The notes under the pieces were generated by a model. That model had not been told where the DNA came from, did not search any database, and saw only the letters and a list, made by a program, of their open reading frames with translations. A stretch of DNA of 64,000 nucleotides from Haloterrigena sp. H1 (GTDB taxonomy: Archaea; Halobacteriota; Halobacteria; Halobacteriales; Natrialbaceae), in NCBI RefSeq assembly GCF_005938085.1, contig NZ_SMZK01000001.1, positions 1,240,001 through 1,304,000 of the forward strand, in the 5' to 3' direction. Shown one piece after another: positions 26,529 through 35,773 of the stretch (within the stretch, counting starts at the first letter, position 1; each line of letters opens with the position of its first letter). The position numbers were made by a program, and so were the translations under genes.

Positions 26529-27356
26529 ATGGCAGCACTCGAGGTCGACGACGGTACGATCAATTACGAGACGACCGGCGACGGCCGGCCACTGGTGTTC
26601 GTCCACGGCGGGTGGCTGGACGCCACGACCTGGGAGCCACAGGTCGAGCGCTTCGCCGACGAGTATCAAGTCGTCACGCTCGACGTCCGCGGCCACGGTA
26701 ACACCGGCGCAACTGACGCCGACCAGTACTCGATCGAACTCTTCACTGACGACCTCGAGGCGTTGTTTTCACACCTCGAGATCGAGCGACCGATCTGCTG
26801 TGGGCTCTCGCTGGGGTCGATGGTCGTCCAGGAGTATCTGGATCGCCACCCGGACCGTACGGCGGGCGCGATCCTTGGCGGAGCGGTGCGGTCGATGCCG
26901 CCGGTGGAGCTGCCGACGGGGCTGAAACCGTTCTGGTCGCCGCTGCCGGCGGTGTCCGCATCGCTGTCGATGACGGGCTCGGCAGGGACCTTCCAGTCGA
27001 TGCTCCAGTCGATTCAGGCGACGACTGGCCAGCGGTGGCTGTCGGTCGATTCCGCGATCAGGGCCGAAGCGATCGACACCGTCGGCGACATCCCGTCGGC
27101 GGAGTACCGCAAGATATTCGGCGCGCTCTACCGGTACGATCCGCCCGAGCTGACTGGTCTCGAGACGCCGACACTCGTCGTCCACGGTGATCAGGAGGTG
27201 CCGCTGGTCAAACGACAGAGTGCCCAGATCGCGTCGGCGGTCGCCGACGGCACGCGCGTCGAACTAGCTGATTCGGGCCATCTGGTCAACCAGGACCGCC
27301 CGCGTGCGTTCAACGCGACCGCGACCAACTTCCTCGACTCCCTCTCCGCGGCCTAG
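26529..27356 (+). CDS. Alpha/beta-fold hydrolase
   Basis: A 275-residue protein with the oxyanion segment FVHGGWLDATTW, nucleophile elbow GLSLGS (Ser about residue 97), an acid in LVVHGDQEVP and the catalytic His in GHLVNQDRP. This is a complete Ser-Asp-His triad without a signal peptide, so it acts in the cytoplasm. The substrate is unknown; esterase or haloperoxidase-like lyase activities are common for this fold. It stands alone, with a TATA-like TATTCTAAG near 26497 upstream. Confidence 0.9.
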   Translation: MAALEVDDGTINYETTGDGRPLVFVHGGWLDATTWEPQVERFADEYQVVTLDVRGHGNTGATDADQYSIELFTDDLEALFSHLEIERPICCGLSLGSMVVQEYLDRHPDRTAGAILGGAVRSMPPVELPTGLKPFWSPLPAVSASLSMTGSAGTFQSMLQSIQATTGQRWLSVDSAIRAEAIDTVGDIPSAEYRKIFGALYRYDPPELTGLETPTLVVHGDQEVPLVKRQSAQIASAVADGTRVELADSGHLVNQDRPRAFNATATNFLDSLSAA

Positions 27357-27552
27357 CCGGCACTGGTCATCGAACAGTGGCATCGGCTCGAGTCGGGTCC
27401 GGTTGCTCCATCGGGGCGGCCCGGTGCCACGAATCGGAGCGGTCGGTTGAGAGTCCGAGATCGGATGGGGTCACACGAGTCGTGGGTGTTCCAATGTGAT
27501 TTGGCACCACCACAAAGACGACGGCACCCCTAGTTCGGCACACCCCTGGCCT

Positions 27553-28191
27553 ATGAGTAGCCAACGCCCGGACGCCAGCAGCGTCGACCCCGTCCCACCG
27601 ACTGACCACTGGAGTAGTGTTTCGAAACACGTCTTCAACAGCTACGTCGAAGCCAACAACGCCCTCTTCGCGGCAATGGGGCTGACGCACTCGCGCGAAT
27701 CTTCGTCCGACACAGACACGACGACCTCGGGGGCGGTCGGCGAAATCGCGTTCGGCGACGAGAACTGGACCATGGAACGCTCGACCGACGACGCCGACGC
27801 ACTCGGTGTCGGCGACTACGTTCGCTTTCGGAAGCCGATCGCGGACACGGACGTCACCGCGTTCGCACAGGTCTCGGGGGATGCCAACCGACTCCACCTC
27901 GAGTCCGAGTTCGCCGAGGAAACGCAGTTCGGCGGCCGAATCGTCCACGGCACGCTCGTCGCCGGGACGATCAGCGCCGCGTTAGCCCGCTTTCCCGGCG
28001 TGACGGTCTATCTCTCGCAGGACCTCGAGTTCACGGGACCGGTCGAGATCGGTGAGACGGTCACGGCAGCGTGTGAGATCATCGAAGACCTCGGCGAGGA
28101 CCGGTTCCGGCTGCACACGACGGTCGTAGACGAGAGCGACGAGACGGTCATCGACGGCGAGGCCGTCGTTATGATCAACGAACTCGAGTAG
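27553..28191 (+). CDS. MaoC-family hydratase (hot-dog fold)
   Basis: A 212-residue protein. The C-terminal 140 residues are a MaoC-like (R)-hydratase domain: DTDVTAFAQVSGDANRLHLESEFAEET contains the catalytic Asp/His pair, followed by RIVHGTLVAGTISAAL. Such enzymes hydrate enoyl-CoA to (R)-3-hydroxyacyl-CoA. The N-terminal 70 residues (FNSYVEANNALFAAMG) look like a phasin-type helical region, hinting at polyhydroxyalkanoate supply, though no pha genes are here. The start is at MSSQRP. Confidence 0.88.
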   Translation: MSSQRPDASSVDPVPPTDHWSSVSKHVFNSYVEANNALFAAMGLTHSRESSSDTDTTTSGAVGEIAFGDENWTMERSTDDADALGVGDYVRFRKPIADTDVTAFAQVSGDANRLHLESEFAEETQFGGRIVHGTLVAGTISAALARFPGVTVYLSQDLEFTGPVEIGETVTAACEIIEDLGEDRFRLHTTVVDESDETVIDGEAVVMINELE

Positions 28192-28204
28192 CCGTCCCCC
28201 GCCA

Positions 28205-28227
28205 CCCTCTACCCGAACGGGAGAGGG
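28205..28227 (+). terminator. Short GC-rich hairpin after the MaoC gene
   Basis: CCCTCT-A-CCC and GGGAGAGGG pair over nine positions with one bulged A around a GAAC loop, 14 nt after the MaoC stop. No T-run follows, so termination is uncertain. Confidence 0.25.
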
Positions 28228-28323
28228 GGAAATCGGCCGGTAGAGACAGTGCGGACGGCGAGCTTCTCGTTCCGGCGATGTGTCGACAAAACACAAAACA
28301 GGTGCTCCTCGAGCGAGACCGTC

Positions 28324-29673
28324 ATGACGATGACGGACGATTCACACACGACTGACCGGCGGCGGACGGGTCACAGTCGCCGGCAGGTGCTCCAGGCGGT
28401 CGGCGGCGCGACGGTCGCGGCCGCTGGACTCGCAGGTTGTCTCGGCCAGAGCGAGGAAGCCGGAACCGACGGGATTCCCCTCGTCGAGACCGACCTCAAG
28501 CAGACCGTGCCCGACGGCGTCGCCCAGTTCAGACACTCGGTCGAGCGGTGGGGGTACTACCCCGACGCGACAGTACCCGACGCGGTGACACAGGACTGGC
28601 GGTTCGACGAACTCAACACGGGGTCGCACACTGCAGCGAAGGCCAGCGCCGTCCCGCTTCCGGACGGCGGGGTCGTCTTCCCGGGTGACACCGGCTATCT
28701 CATCGCCCTCGACGCCGACGGTGAGGAGCGCTGGCGAACCGGGACGGACACCGAGGGGCGAGGGATCCACGGCACGCCCGCCGTCGCCGACGGCCGCGTC
28801 TACATTGGCGCGTACGACGGCGTCCTCTACGCCGTCGACGCCGAGACCGGCGACATCGACTGGGAGACGAAACTCGGCGGCTCGATCGGCTCGAGCCCGC
28901 TCTACCACGACGGGCAGGTCGTCATGGCAGTCGAGTACCCCGATCCGGAGGGGAGCACGTTCGTCGTCGACGCGGCCACCGGGGAGGTCGTCTGGGAAGA
29001 CCCCGAAGGTCGGCCCACCGATCACCCACACTCGACGCCGGCGATCGACCCCGACGCCGGTCGGCTCGTGTGTGGCTCGAACGACGGGGTGCTCTACGGC
29101 TGGTCCTATCCGGATCTCGAGTTCCAGTGGTCGTTCGAAGCCGAGCCCCGCGACAACGACGGCGATATCAAAGGGCCGATCGCGACCTACGACGGCGGAG
29201 CATACTTCGGGTCGTGGAACCACCGCGTCTACCGGATCAGTCTCGAGGACGGCACCGAAGACTGGTCGTTCGAGACGGGAGACCTCGTGATGTCGGGGCC
29301 GGCGATCGATCCGACGCTGGATACGGTCTTCATCGGCAGTCACGACGGAAACCTGTACGCTCTCGATGCCCAATCCGGCGAGCGCCACTGGTCGGTCGAA
29401 ACGGACGGCTGGCTCTACGGTTGTCCGACCGTCTGCGACGACCGTGTTCTGGTTGGCTCGAGAGGAGGGACAGTCTACGCGCTCGAGAAACGCACCGGCG
29501 AAATCGTCTGGACGGTCGACAACGAGGGCGTCGTCTCGAGTACGCCGCGCGTGATCGACGGCGCGATTTACTACGCCGAACGCGCACCGAACCCACCAGA
29601 AGACGGCGAGGACCCGTCCGACGAGGGGATCGACACCGACGGCGGCGGCTACAAGCTCGTGGCCGACGAGTGA
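28324..29673 (+). CDS. Exported PQQ-type beta-propeller lipoprotein
   Basis: A 449-residue protein. It has a twin-arginine signal (SRRQVLQAVGG, about 18-28) ending in a lipobox LAGC with Cys39, so it is exported folded and lipid-anchored. The rest is seven or so PQQ/BamB-like blades with repeated cores (YLIALDADGEERWR, LYAVDAETGDIDWE, LYALDAQSGERHW, VYALEKRTGEIVW). No dehydrogenase catalytic residues are evident, so a binding or scaffold role at the cell surface is more likely than an enzyme. Convergent with menE. Confidence 0.92.
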   Translation: MTMTDDSHTTDRRRTGHSRRQVLQAVGGATVAAAGLAGCLGQSEEAGTDGIPLVETDLKQTVPDGVAQFRHSVERWGYYPDATVPDAVTQDWRFDELNTGSHTAAKASAVPLPDGGVVFPGDTGYLIALDADGEERWRTGTDTEGRGIHGTPAVADGRVYIGAYDGVLYAVDAETGDIDWETKLGGSIGSSPLYHDGQVVMAVEYPDPEGSTFVVDAATGEVVWEDPEGRPTDHPHSTPAIDPDAGRLVCGSNDGVLYGWSYPDLEFQWSFEAEPRDNDGDIKGPIATYDGGAYFGSWNHRVYRISLEDGTEDWSFETGDLVMSGPAIDPTLDTVFIGSHDGNLYALDAQSGERHWSVETDGWLYGCPTVCDDRVLVGSRGGTVYALEKRTGEIVWTVDNEGVVSSTPRVIDGAIYYAERAPNPPEDGEDPSDEGIDTDGGGYKLVADE

Positions 29674-29779
29674 TACTGCTGGACAGAACCATTTGAAGAT
29701 CGATCGGCGCGGCGGTCGTCATCGGAGACGGCCGGTTTTCGCGATCGACGTCACACCGACTGCTGTCCGGCAGTATGAA

Positions 29780-31366
29780 CTACGGCTCCTCGCTTACGTC
29801 GATCCCGTCAGCGAGCAGCCGGTCCCGAACTGCCTCGCGATCGACAGTACCCGACGCCGTCCGGGGCAACGCGTCGACGATCCCGATCGTCTTCGGCTGT
29901 TTGAATCCTGCAAGGCGGTCGTCGCAGTGGGCGAGGAGTGCTCGCAGCTCGAGCGTGCTCTTGTCCGAACTCGAGTCCGCGTCTGGAACGACAAGCGCCG
30001 CGACCCGCTCGCCCCACTCCTCGTCTTCGAGTCCGACGACGGCGGCGTCCTCGACGCGAGGATGGTCCCGGAGTGCCGCGACCACTTCGCCGGGATCGAC
30101 GTTCTCGCCACCGGTGACGATGCGGTCGCTGCGGCGATTGAGAATCCACAGCCGCCCGTCCGCGTCACGATAGCCGACATCGCCGGTGTGCAAGCCCCGG
30201 TCGTCGAACGCCGCTTCGGTGTGGTTGTCGTCGAGGTAGCCCGGCGTCACCGTCGGCCCCGAGACGACGAGCTCGCCTTGCTGGCCGGGCTCGACGGGCG
30301 TGCCGGTCTCGTCGACGACTGAAACCTCGGTGAACACCAGCGGCTGGCCGACAGTCCCCTCGTGGGCGGCGACCTCGTCGGGCAGCGCCGTCGCGATCTG
30401 GGAGGCCGTCTCGGTCATGCCGTAGGTCGGACAGACCGGCACGTCACGCTCCCGGCAGCGCTCGAGCAACTCGCTCGAGGCTGGTGCGCCACCGAGCAAG
30501 ACGAACCGCAACGCGTCTGCTGGCTCCCAGCCGGCGTCGAGTAGGCGCTTGCACATCGTCGGGACGAGCGAGACGCCGGTTACACTGTAGTTTTCGAGCA
30601 CGCGCGCTGTCGCCGTCGGCTCGAACGCGCGCTGGATCACGACGGGCGTGCCGTACAGCGCCGACCGGACGACGGGTGCTAGCCCGCCCATGTGATACAT
30701 CGGGAGACAACACAGCCACCGGTCGTCGGGACCGACGCCCAGCCGAAACGCGGAGGCAGTCGCGCTCGCGACGAGGTTGCCGACCGTCAGCCGGACGGCC
30801 TTCGGCTCGCCGGAGGTGCCGGAGGTGAACATGATCAGTTGTGTCTCGTCGCGTGCGAGTGTGGTCGCCTCGACCAGCTGTGCGTCTCGCTCGGGGGCCG
30901 CTTCGAGCGTCGCGCTCGTTTCCGGCCGAGCCAGCATCCGTGTCCGATCTCGCTGTGGCTCGTCGACCGAGTACACGTCGACCGATCCGGTGTCGGTCGC
31001 GACCTCGAGCGCGGTCGCCTCGGTCCCGCGCTCGCAGACGATGGCGGTGAGGTCGGTCCGTGCGACTTTCGCGGCAAGTTCGCCGGTCGTCTCGCGGACG
31101 TTCAACGCGACGGCGACCGTCCCAGTTCGCATCGCGGCGAAAAAGAGCGTCGCGAAGGCCGGACGGGTGTCCATGAGGACGCCGATCCGTTCGCCAGCGA
31201 GGGCCGCCGACTCGAGTGCCGCCGCGAGGCGGTCGACCCGGCGGTCGTACTCGCGGAACGTCCAGTCGGTGTCCGTTGCGACGTCGATCAGTGCCGTCCG
31301 CTGTGGCGTCGCCGCGACGCGGTGGGCGACCGGGTCGCGTGTCGGCCAGTCGATCGGGGTAGGCAT
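29780..31366 (-). CDS. menE: o-Succinylbenzoate-CoA ligase
   Basis: A 528-residue ANL-superfamily acyl-CoA synthetase. It has the P-loop IMFTSGTSGEPKAVRLT, YGMTETAS and the hinge motif LHTGDVGYRDADGRLWILNRRSDRIVTGGENV, with the catalytic Lys near the C-terminus (LPRTASGTVDREA). It activates o-succinylbenzoate in menaquinone synthesis. The start at 31366 overlaps the menC stop in ATGA, so it is co-translated. Family alone would permit other acyl-CoA ligases; the menC-menA context makes MenE firm. Confidence 0.93.
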   Translation of the reverse strand: MPTPIDWPTRDPVAHRVAATPQRTALIDVATDTDWTFREYDRRVDRLAAALESAALAGERIGVLMDTRPAFATLFFAAMRTGTVAVALNVRETTGELAAKVARTDLTAIVCERGTEATALEVATDTGSVDVYSVDEPQRDRTRMLARPETSATLEAAPERDAQLVEATTLARDETQLIMFTSGTSGEPKAVRLTVGNLVASATASAFRLGVGPDDRWLCCLPMYHMGGLAPVVRSALYGTPVVIQRAFEPTATARVLENYSVTGVSLVPTMCKRLLDAGWEPADALRFVLLGGAPASSELLERCRERDVPVCPTYGMTETASQIATALPDEVAAHEGTVGQPLVFTEVSVVDETGTPVEPGQQGELVVSGPTVTPGYLDDNHTEAAFDDRGLHTGDVGYRDADGRLWILNRRSDRIVTGGENVDPGEVVAALRDHPRVEDAAVVGLEDEEWGERVAALVVPDADSSSDKSTLELRALLAHCDDRLAGFKQPKTIGIVDALPRTASGTVDREAVRDRLLADGIDVSEEP

Positions 31367-32436
31367 CACTCGGTCCACACGTCGGTGACGCCGAGGCCTT
31401 TCGCTTGCGGAACGACCGCCGATCCCTTCTCGAGCAAGACGGGATCGCGGCCCAGATCCTCCGCGAGCAGGTCTCCAGTTGCGAGCCCGCAGGCCGGGAC
31501 ATCGGGGATCGCCGCCGCCAGATGGACCGCGCCGGTCCGCGCGACGACGCCATCGATCGTCGTCGTTACCAGCGGCGTCACATCGAGTTCAGTTAGCCAG
31601 GCCGCGAGCTTGCGCGCCACGTCGAGCCCGCCCAGCGCCATCGGTTTCAGGACGACGACATCCGCGGCGTCGGCGTCGCAAATCGTGTCGACGCCGTGCT
31701 GGAGCAAGCCCTCGTCGAGCGCGATCGAGACGCCCCGACTCTCCGCCCGGAGGTCGGCGTGGCCCTCCAGGGCCCCCGCGGGCAGCGGTTGCTCGAGGAT
31801 CGAGACGTCCAGGTCCGCAAAGGCCGCAAGCGCCGACTGGGCCTGTTCGTAGGTCCAGGCTTCGTTGGCGTCGGCCCGGAGTTCGACGTCGGGGCCGACG
31901 GTTTCGCGCACGCGACGAACGCGTTCGATGTCTTCCTCGATACTTCGGATGCCGACCTTCAGTTTGCAGCAGTCGAAGCCCCGATCGACCGCCGCGCGTG
32001 CGTCGCGTGCGGTGTCGGCCGGGGGGCCGTCACCGATCGTCGCGTTGACCGGCACCCTGCCGACCATCGGCCCCTGGCCTAGATAGCGATACAGCGGCGT
32101 CGCCTCGCGGGTCGCCTGCAGGTCGGTAAGTGCCAGCGAGAGCGCGTGTCGAGCCGCGACCTGCTGATCGACGGCCTCGAGTGCCTCGCTCGCGCCGCCC
32201 GTCCGGAGCGCATCCTGTGCGCGCTCGAGGGCGTGCTCGCAGTCCGCGAGCGACTCCGTCCAGCCCGGGAGCGGCGTCGCCTCGCCGTAGCCGACGGCGG
32301 GGTCGTCGCGTCCCTCGGCGACGAGGCGCACGAGAAAGCCGTCTCGCGAGGAGATCGATCCGTCGGCCGTCTCGAGTGGCTCGGCCAGGGCGAGCGAGAA
32401 CGGTCGATACTCGAGCGAGAGATCGTCGGGGATCAT
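31366..32436 (-). CDS. menC: o-Succinylbenzoate synthase
   Basis: A 356-residue enolase-superfamily enzyme. It shows the dehydratase-type residues: Lys in CKLKVGI, Asp in RADANEAW, Glu in ILEQPLP, Asp/Glu in ALDEGL and Lys in VVLKPMALGG. It dehydrates SHCHC to o-succinylbenzoate. It overlaps menA by 4 bp and menE by 3 bp. Dipeptide epimerase is a family alternative, rejected on context. Confidence 0.94.
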   Translation of the reverse strand: MIPDDLSLEYRPFSLALAEPLETADGSISSRDGFLVRLVAEGRDDPAVGYGEATPLPGWTESLADCEHALERAQDALRTGGASEALEAVDQQVAARHALSLALTDLQATREATPLYRYLGQGPMVGRVPVNATIGDGPPADTARDARAAVDRGFDCCKLKVGIRSIEEDIERVRRVRETVGPDVELRADANEAWTYEQAQSALAAFADLDVSILEQPLPAGALEGHADLRAESRGVSIALDEGLLQHGVDTICDADAADVVVLKPMALGGLDVARKLAAWLTELDVTPLVTTTIDGVVARTGAVHLAAAIPDVPACGLATGDLLAEDLGRDPVLLEKGSAVVPQAKGLGVTDVWTE

Positions 32437-33377
32437 AGCACCACCAATCCCCCGGCGAAAGAGATGGCGTAGAGCGCGAGTAGTTTCCCCGTCTGCTCGA
32501 GTGCGGGATTGAGCGCGTCACCGTCGGTTCGCGTCACGACGGTCCGGGCAACCATCGCGGCGTAGGGTACCGTGACCAGCGGCAACAACACGCCGGGGCC
32601 GTACTCGGTCCCGAGCCAGAACCAGACGGGAACGACGTAGGCGAGTGCGAGCAGAGCGACGTACTCGAGGCGGCTCCACTGATAGCCGAGTCGTACTGCC
32701 AGTGTTCGCTTGCCGGTCTCGGCGTCGGTCTCGAGGTCACGGATGTTGTTCACGACGATGATCGCCGTCGAGATCCCGGCGATGGGCAGGCTCGCGACGA
32801 CGGCCGCAGCCGTGATCGTGTCCGCGGGGAGCGTCGTCGTCAGCGGCTCGGCGAGGACGGCCGCGGCCTGCACGTAGTAGGTCCCCGTCACGGCGACGAG
32901 CCCGAAGAAAATGAACACGAAAAGATCACCCAGGCCGTGATATCCAAGCGGATAGGGACCGCCGGTATAGGCCCAGCCACAGACGACGCTCACGAGCCCG
33001 ATGACGAGAATCGGAAGCCCACCGATGTAGACGAGATAGGTTCCCGAGAGAACCGCCAGCCCGAAGGTCACGATGGTCGCGAACTTGACCTGCTCGGGCG
33101 AGATCAGCCCCGACTGGGTGACGCGGGTAAAGCCCTCGCGGTCCTCGGTGTCGGCACCGTTGATCGCGTCGTAGTAGTCGTTCGCGAAATTCGTCCCGAT
33201 CTGGATCAACGCCGCCCCCACGAACGCCAACAGCGCCGGCAGCGGCGCGAACACGCCGTCGGCGACCGCCAGCCCCGTTCCCACGATCACCGGAGCCGCA
33301 GCCGCGGGCAAGGTCTGGGGACGGGCTGCCATCAGCCACGCCTTCGTCCGTGAAATGTCGACCTCGGCCGAACTCAT
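32433..33377 (-). CDS. menA: 1,4-Dihydroxy-2-naphthoate polyprenyltransferase
   Basis: A 314-residue UbiA-family membrane prenyltransferase with about eight helices. Both Asp-rich motifs are present: NFANDYYDAINGAD near residue 63 and NNIRDLETDAETGKRTLAVRLG near 210. It joins the isoprenoid tail to DHNA at the membrane to make demethylmenaquinone. First gene of menA-menC-menE. Start at MSSAEV. Confidence 0.95.
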   Translation of the reverse strand: MSSAEVDISRTKAWLMAARPQTLPAAAAPVIVGTGLAVADGVFAPLPALLAFVGAALIQIGTNFANDYYDAINGADTEDREGFTRVTQSGLISPEQVKFATIVTFGLAVLSGTYLVYIGGLPILVIGLVSVVCGWAYTGGPYPLGYHGLGDLFVFIFFGLVAVTGTYYVQAAAVLAEPLTTTLPADTITAAAVVASLPIAGISTAIIVVNNIRDLETDAETGKRTLAVRLGYQWSRLEYVALLALAYVVPVWFWLGTEYGPGVLLPLVTVPYAAMVARTVVTRTDGDALNPALEQTGKLLALYAISFAGGLVVL

Positions 33378-33440
33378 TACTCGTCTATCCGACTCGAAAG
33401 AGTGTCAACGTTGGCATTGTGAACCGACACGACCGCGCGG

Positions 33441-34634
33441 TCACGCCGTGGGGACTGCAAGCTCGAGGGACTCCATCTCGAAAAACGCCGTCTCGTACCC
33501 CTGATGGCGGGCCAGTTGCGGCGGGGACTCGACCGTGATCGTCACCGAATCGCCCGGCTGGACCGCTCCGACTGATCGTCCGTAATGGAAGCCGACAACG
33601 TCGTCGAGCATCCCGACGAGGTCCCGGGCAACGACCGTCGAGCCGTCGCGGTCGACGGTGGCGTGAAGCGACATGTTCGTGAGCGGAACCCGGTTGTACG
33701 GCGTCCGCGGCGAGACAAGCAGATACCGATCGTCGCCGTCGGCCAGTCGCGAGCCGGCCTCGAGCAGGTTGCCCACGAACGCCGCGTCGCCGCTCGTCGG
33801 CAGCCCGTCCCGTGACTCGCCGTCGGACGCGCGCAAGTGGGTCCCGGGATAGTCTCCAGCAGGCGGGAATGTCGAATACGGAACCGGAGACTGCATCCCC
33901 TCGCCGCCGTGGCCCATCGGCTCGAGCGCACCACGGGTCCCCCAGCGGTCCCGCTCGAGGAGTTCGATCTCATCGACGACCCCCTCACGGAACGCCTGGT
34001 CGTAGGTAAACTCGAACGTCGCGCTCGCACCGTCGTCGAATCGCCCCGCGAACGCGCCGGTTCGTCGCGTCGTGATCGGCGGCAAATCGACATGCACGGT
34101 GTAGATACCGTCGGCTGGCAGCGTGATGTTGTCTCCGAAGTGAACGCCCATCTCTTGGGAGAGCATCGGCCACAGCGACCGACTTCGCTGCCAACCACCG
34201 TCGCCCTCGATCGTCGCCTGCGGACTGAGATCCACGGGAAGCACGCGTCCCGTCTCCGGGTCCCAGACGACGAGCATCAGGTGGACGCCGCGGCCGGCCG
34301 CCGGCTCGACGAGCTCGCGATCGGTCCCGGTAACGAGCCAGAACGGATGCGGATACGAGAGCATCGGTGCCAGCCGGTAGTCGCCCGCGTCGATCGGCTC
34401 GAGCGTTCGCATCGCGCTCCGGTGGCCAGGGAGATACACCGCTTTCGGCGGGTCCTCGAGCATCGGGACCGGCGCGGTTCCCGTCCCTGCGTCGCCGCCG
34501 CGTTCGGCTTCGTTTTCGCGGGCACCGTCGCTCGCGTCGCGATCGTCGGTTCCACTACCCGGTGCCGTACACCCCGTGACGGCGATCACAGCCGACAGCG
34601 GGGCCGCCTGTCGAAGGAACGTGCGCCGGTCCAT
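33441..34634 (-). CDS. Exported lipoprotein resembling the P19/Tp34 iron-transport domain
   Basis: A 397-residue protein with a Tat-type signal (RRTFLRQAAP) and lipobox VTGC (Cys22), then an acidic linker. The segments GVHLMLVVWDPETGRVLP and EMGVHFGDNITLPADGIYTVHVDLPP resemble P19/Tp34-type periplasmic iron-binding proteins, with Met and His that could bind metal. The C-terminal half (VGFHYGRSVGAVQPGDSVTITVESPPQ) looks like a second beta-sandwich. It lies between menB and menA, in the same orientation. Whether it has any link to quinones is unknown; the family match is by pattern only. Confidence 0.7.
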   Translation of the reverse strand: MDRRTFLRQAAPLSAVIAVTGCTAPGSGTDDRDASDGARENEAERGGDAGTGTAPVPMLEDPPKAVYLPGHRSAMRTLEPIDAGDYRLAPMLSYPHPFWLVTGTDRELVEPAAGRGVHLMLVVWDPETGRVLPVDLSPQATIEGDGGWQRSRSLWPMLSQEMGVHFGDNITLPADGIYTVHVDLPPITTRRTGAFAGRFDDGASATFEFTYDQAFREGVVDEIELLERDRWGTRGALEPMGHGGEGMQSPVPYSTFPPAGDYPGTHLRASDGESRDGLPTSGDAAFVGNLLEAGSRLADGDDRYLLVSPRTPYNRVPLTNMSLHATVDRDGSTVVARDLVGMLDDVVGFHYGRSVGAVQPGDSVTITVESPPQLARHQGYETAFFEMESLELAVPTA

Positions 34635-34674
34635 CGTGGGTCACTCGATTGGTCTCACGATCGGCTGCCCGGCG

Positions 34675-35565
34675 TCAGTAATGCCACGGGAACTCGTCGA
34701 AGTCCGGCTCACGCCCCTCGACGAACGCGTCGCGGCCTTCCTTCGCTTCGTCAGTCATGTAGCCCAGCCGCGTCGCCTCGCCGGCGAAGACCTGCTGGCC
34801 GATCATCCCGTCGTCGGTCATGTTGAAGGCGTACTTGAGCATCCGCATCGCCGTCGGGCTCTTCGAATTGATCCGGCGGCCCCACTCGAGGGCGGTCTCC
34901 TCTAACTCCTCGTGGGGGACGACCTCGTTGACCATCCCCATCTCTTCGGCTTCCTCGGCGGAGTAGGTCTTCCCGAGGAAGAACACCTCGCGGGCCTTCT
35001 TCTGGCCGATCTGCTTGGCGAGGTAGGCCGAACCGAAGCCGGCGTCGTAGCTGGCCACGTCGGGGTCGGTCTGGAGGAACTTCGCGTGCTCTTCGCTCGC
35101 GAGGGTCAGGTCACAGACGACGTGCAGCGAGTGACCGCCGCCGACGGCCCAGCCCGGCACCACGCAGACGACGACCTTCGGAATGTGACGGATAAGCCGC
35201 TGGACCTCAAGGATGTGCAGCCGCCCCTGTTCCGATGCTCGTTCCTCGTCGCCTTCGTACTGGTAGCCATCTTCGCCGCGGATCGTCTGATCGCCACCCG
35301 AGCAGAAGGCCCAGCCGCCGTCCTTCGAGGAGGGGCCGTTCCCGGTCAGCAACACACAGCCGACATCGGTCTGGCGTTTCGCGTGCTCCAGAGCGTCGTA
35401 GAGCTCGTCGACCGTCCCGGGTCGAAAGGCATTGCGCACGTCGGGTCGATCGAACGCGATCCGCACCGTTCCGGAGTCGACCGCGCGGTGGTAGGTAATG
35501 TCTTTGAACTCGTCGTTCAGGGCCATCGGCTCCCACTGTGCCGGATCGAAGAGGTCCGAAACCAT
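34675..35565 (-). CDS. menB: 1,4-Dihydroxy-2-naphthoyl-CoA synthase
   Basis: A 296-residue crotonase-fold enzyme. It has the oxyanion segment SGGDQTIRGEDGYQ and VVPGWAVGGGHSLHVVCDLTLAS, followed by QTDPDVASYDAGFGSAYLA, which is MenB-specific. The Asp in QTDPDV stands where bicarbonate-dependent MenBs have Gly, so by analogy to the mycobacterial enzyme this one should supply its own carboxylate. It closes the second naphthoquinone ring. Confidence 0.96.
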   Translation of the reverse strand: MVSDLFDPAQWEPMALNDEFKDITYHRAVDSGTVRIAFDRPDVRNAFRPGTVDELYDALEHAKRQTDVGCVLLTGNGPSSKDGGWAFCSGGDQTIRGEDGYQYEGDEERASEQGRLHILEVQRLIRHIPKVVVCVVPGWAVGGGHSLHVVCDLTLASEEHAKFLQTDPDVASYDAGFGSAYLAKQIGQKKAREVFFLGKTYSAEEAEEMGMVNEVVPHEELEETALEWGRRINSKSPTAMRMLKYAFNMTDDGMIGQQVFAGEATRLGYMTDEAKEGRDAFVEGREPDFDEFPWHY

Positions 35566-35737
35566 TTGCTCGAGTGTCGTCGGCGATACCAGAAATAGGT
35601 TCGCGTCGCGCTCGAGAGATATTCACTATAGCGTCACTTGATTTATTTGCTCGATAATCGACGGAAACTCACGACCGTCACTGTCTGCCACTGCGTGCTG
35701 GCTCGTCCTCGAATACGGCCACCGTTCATCTAGGCCA

Positions 35738-35749
35738 TATTATTTTTTG
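35738..35749 (+). promoter_or_regulatory. TATA-like box of the DnaJ-domain gene
   Basis: ATATTATTTTTT, centred about 30 nt before the ATG at 35774. It lies in an AT-richer patch between the divergent menB and DnaJ-domain genes. Confidence 0.5.
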
Positions 35750-35773
35750 CCCGTCAGCCCGACCGCTCACGCG

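Noticed and set aside
28205..28227. Strong intrinsic terminator
   Set aside because: Hairpin is present but lacks a T-run, so retained only as a low-confidence feature.
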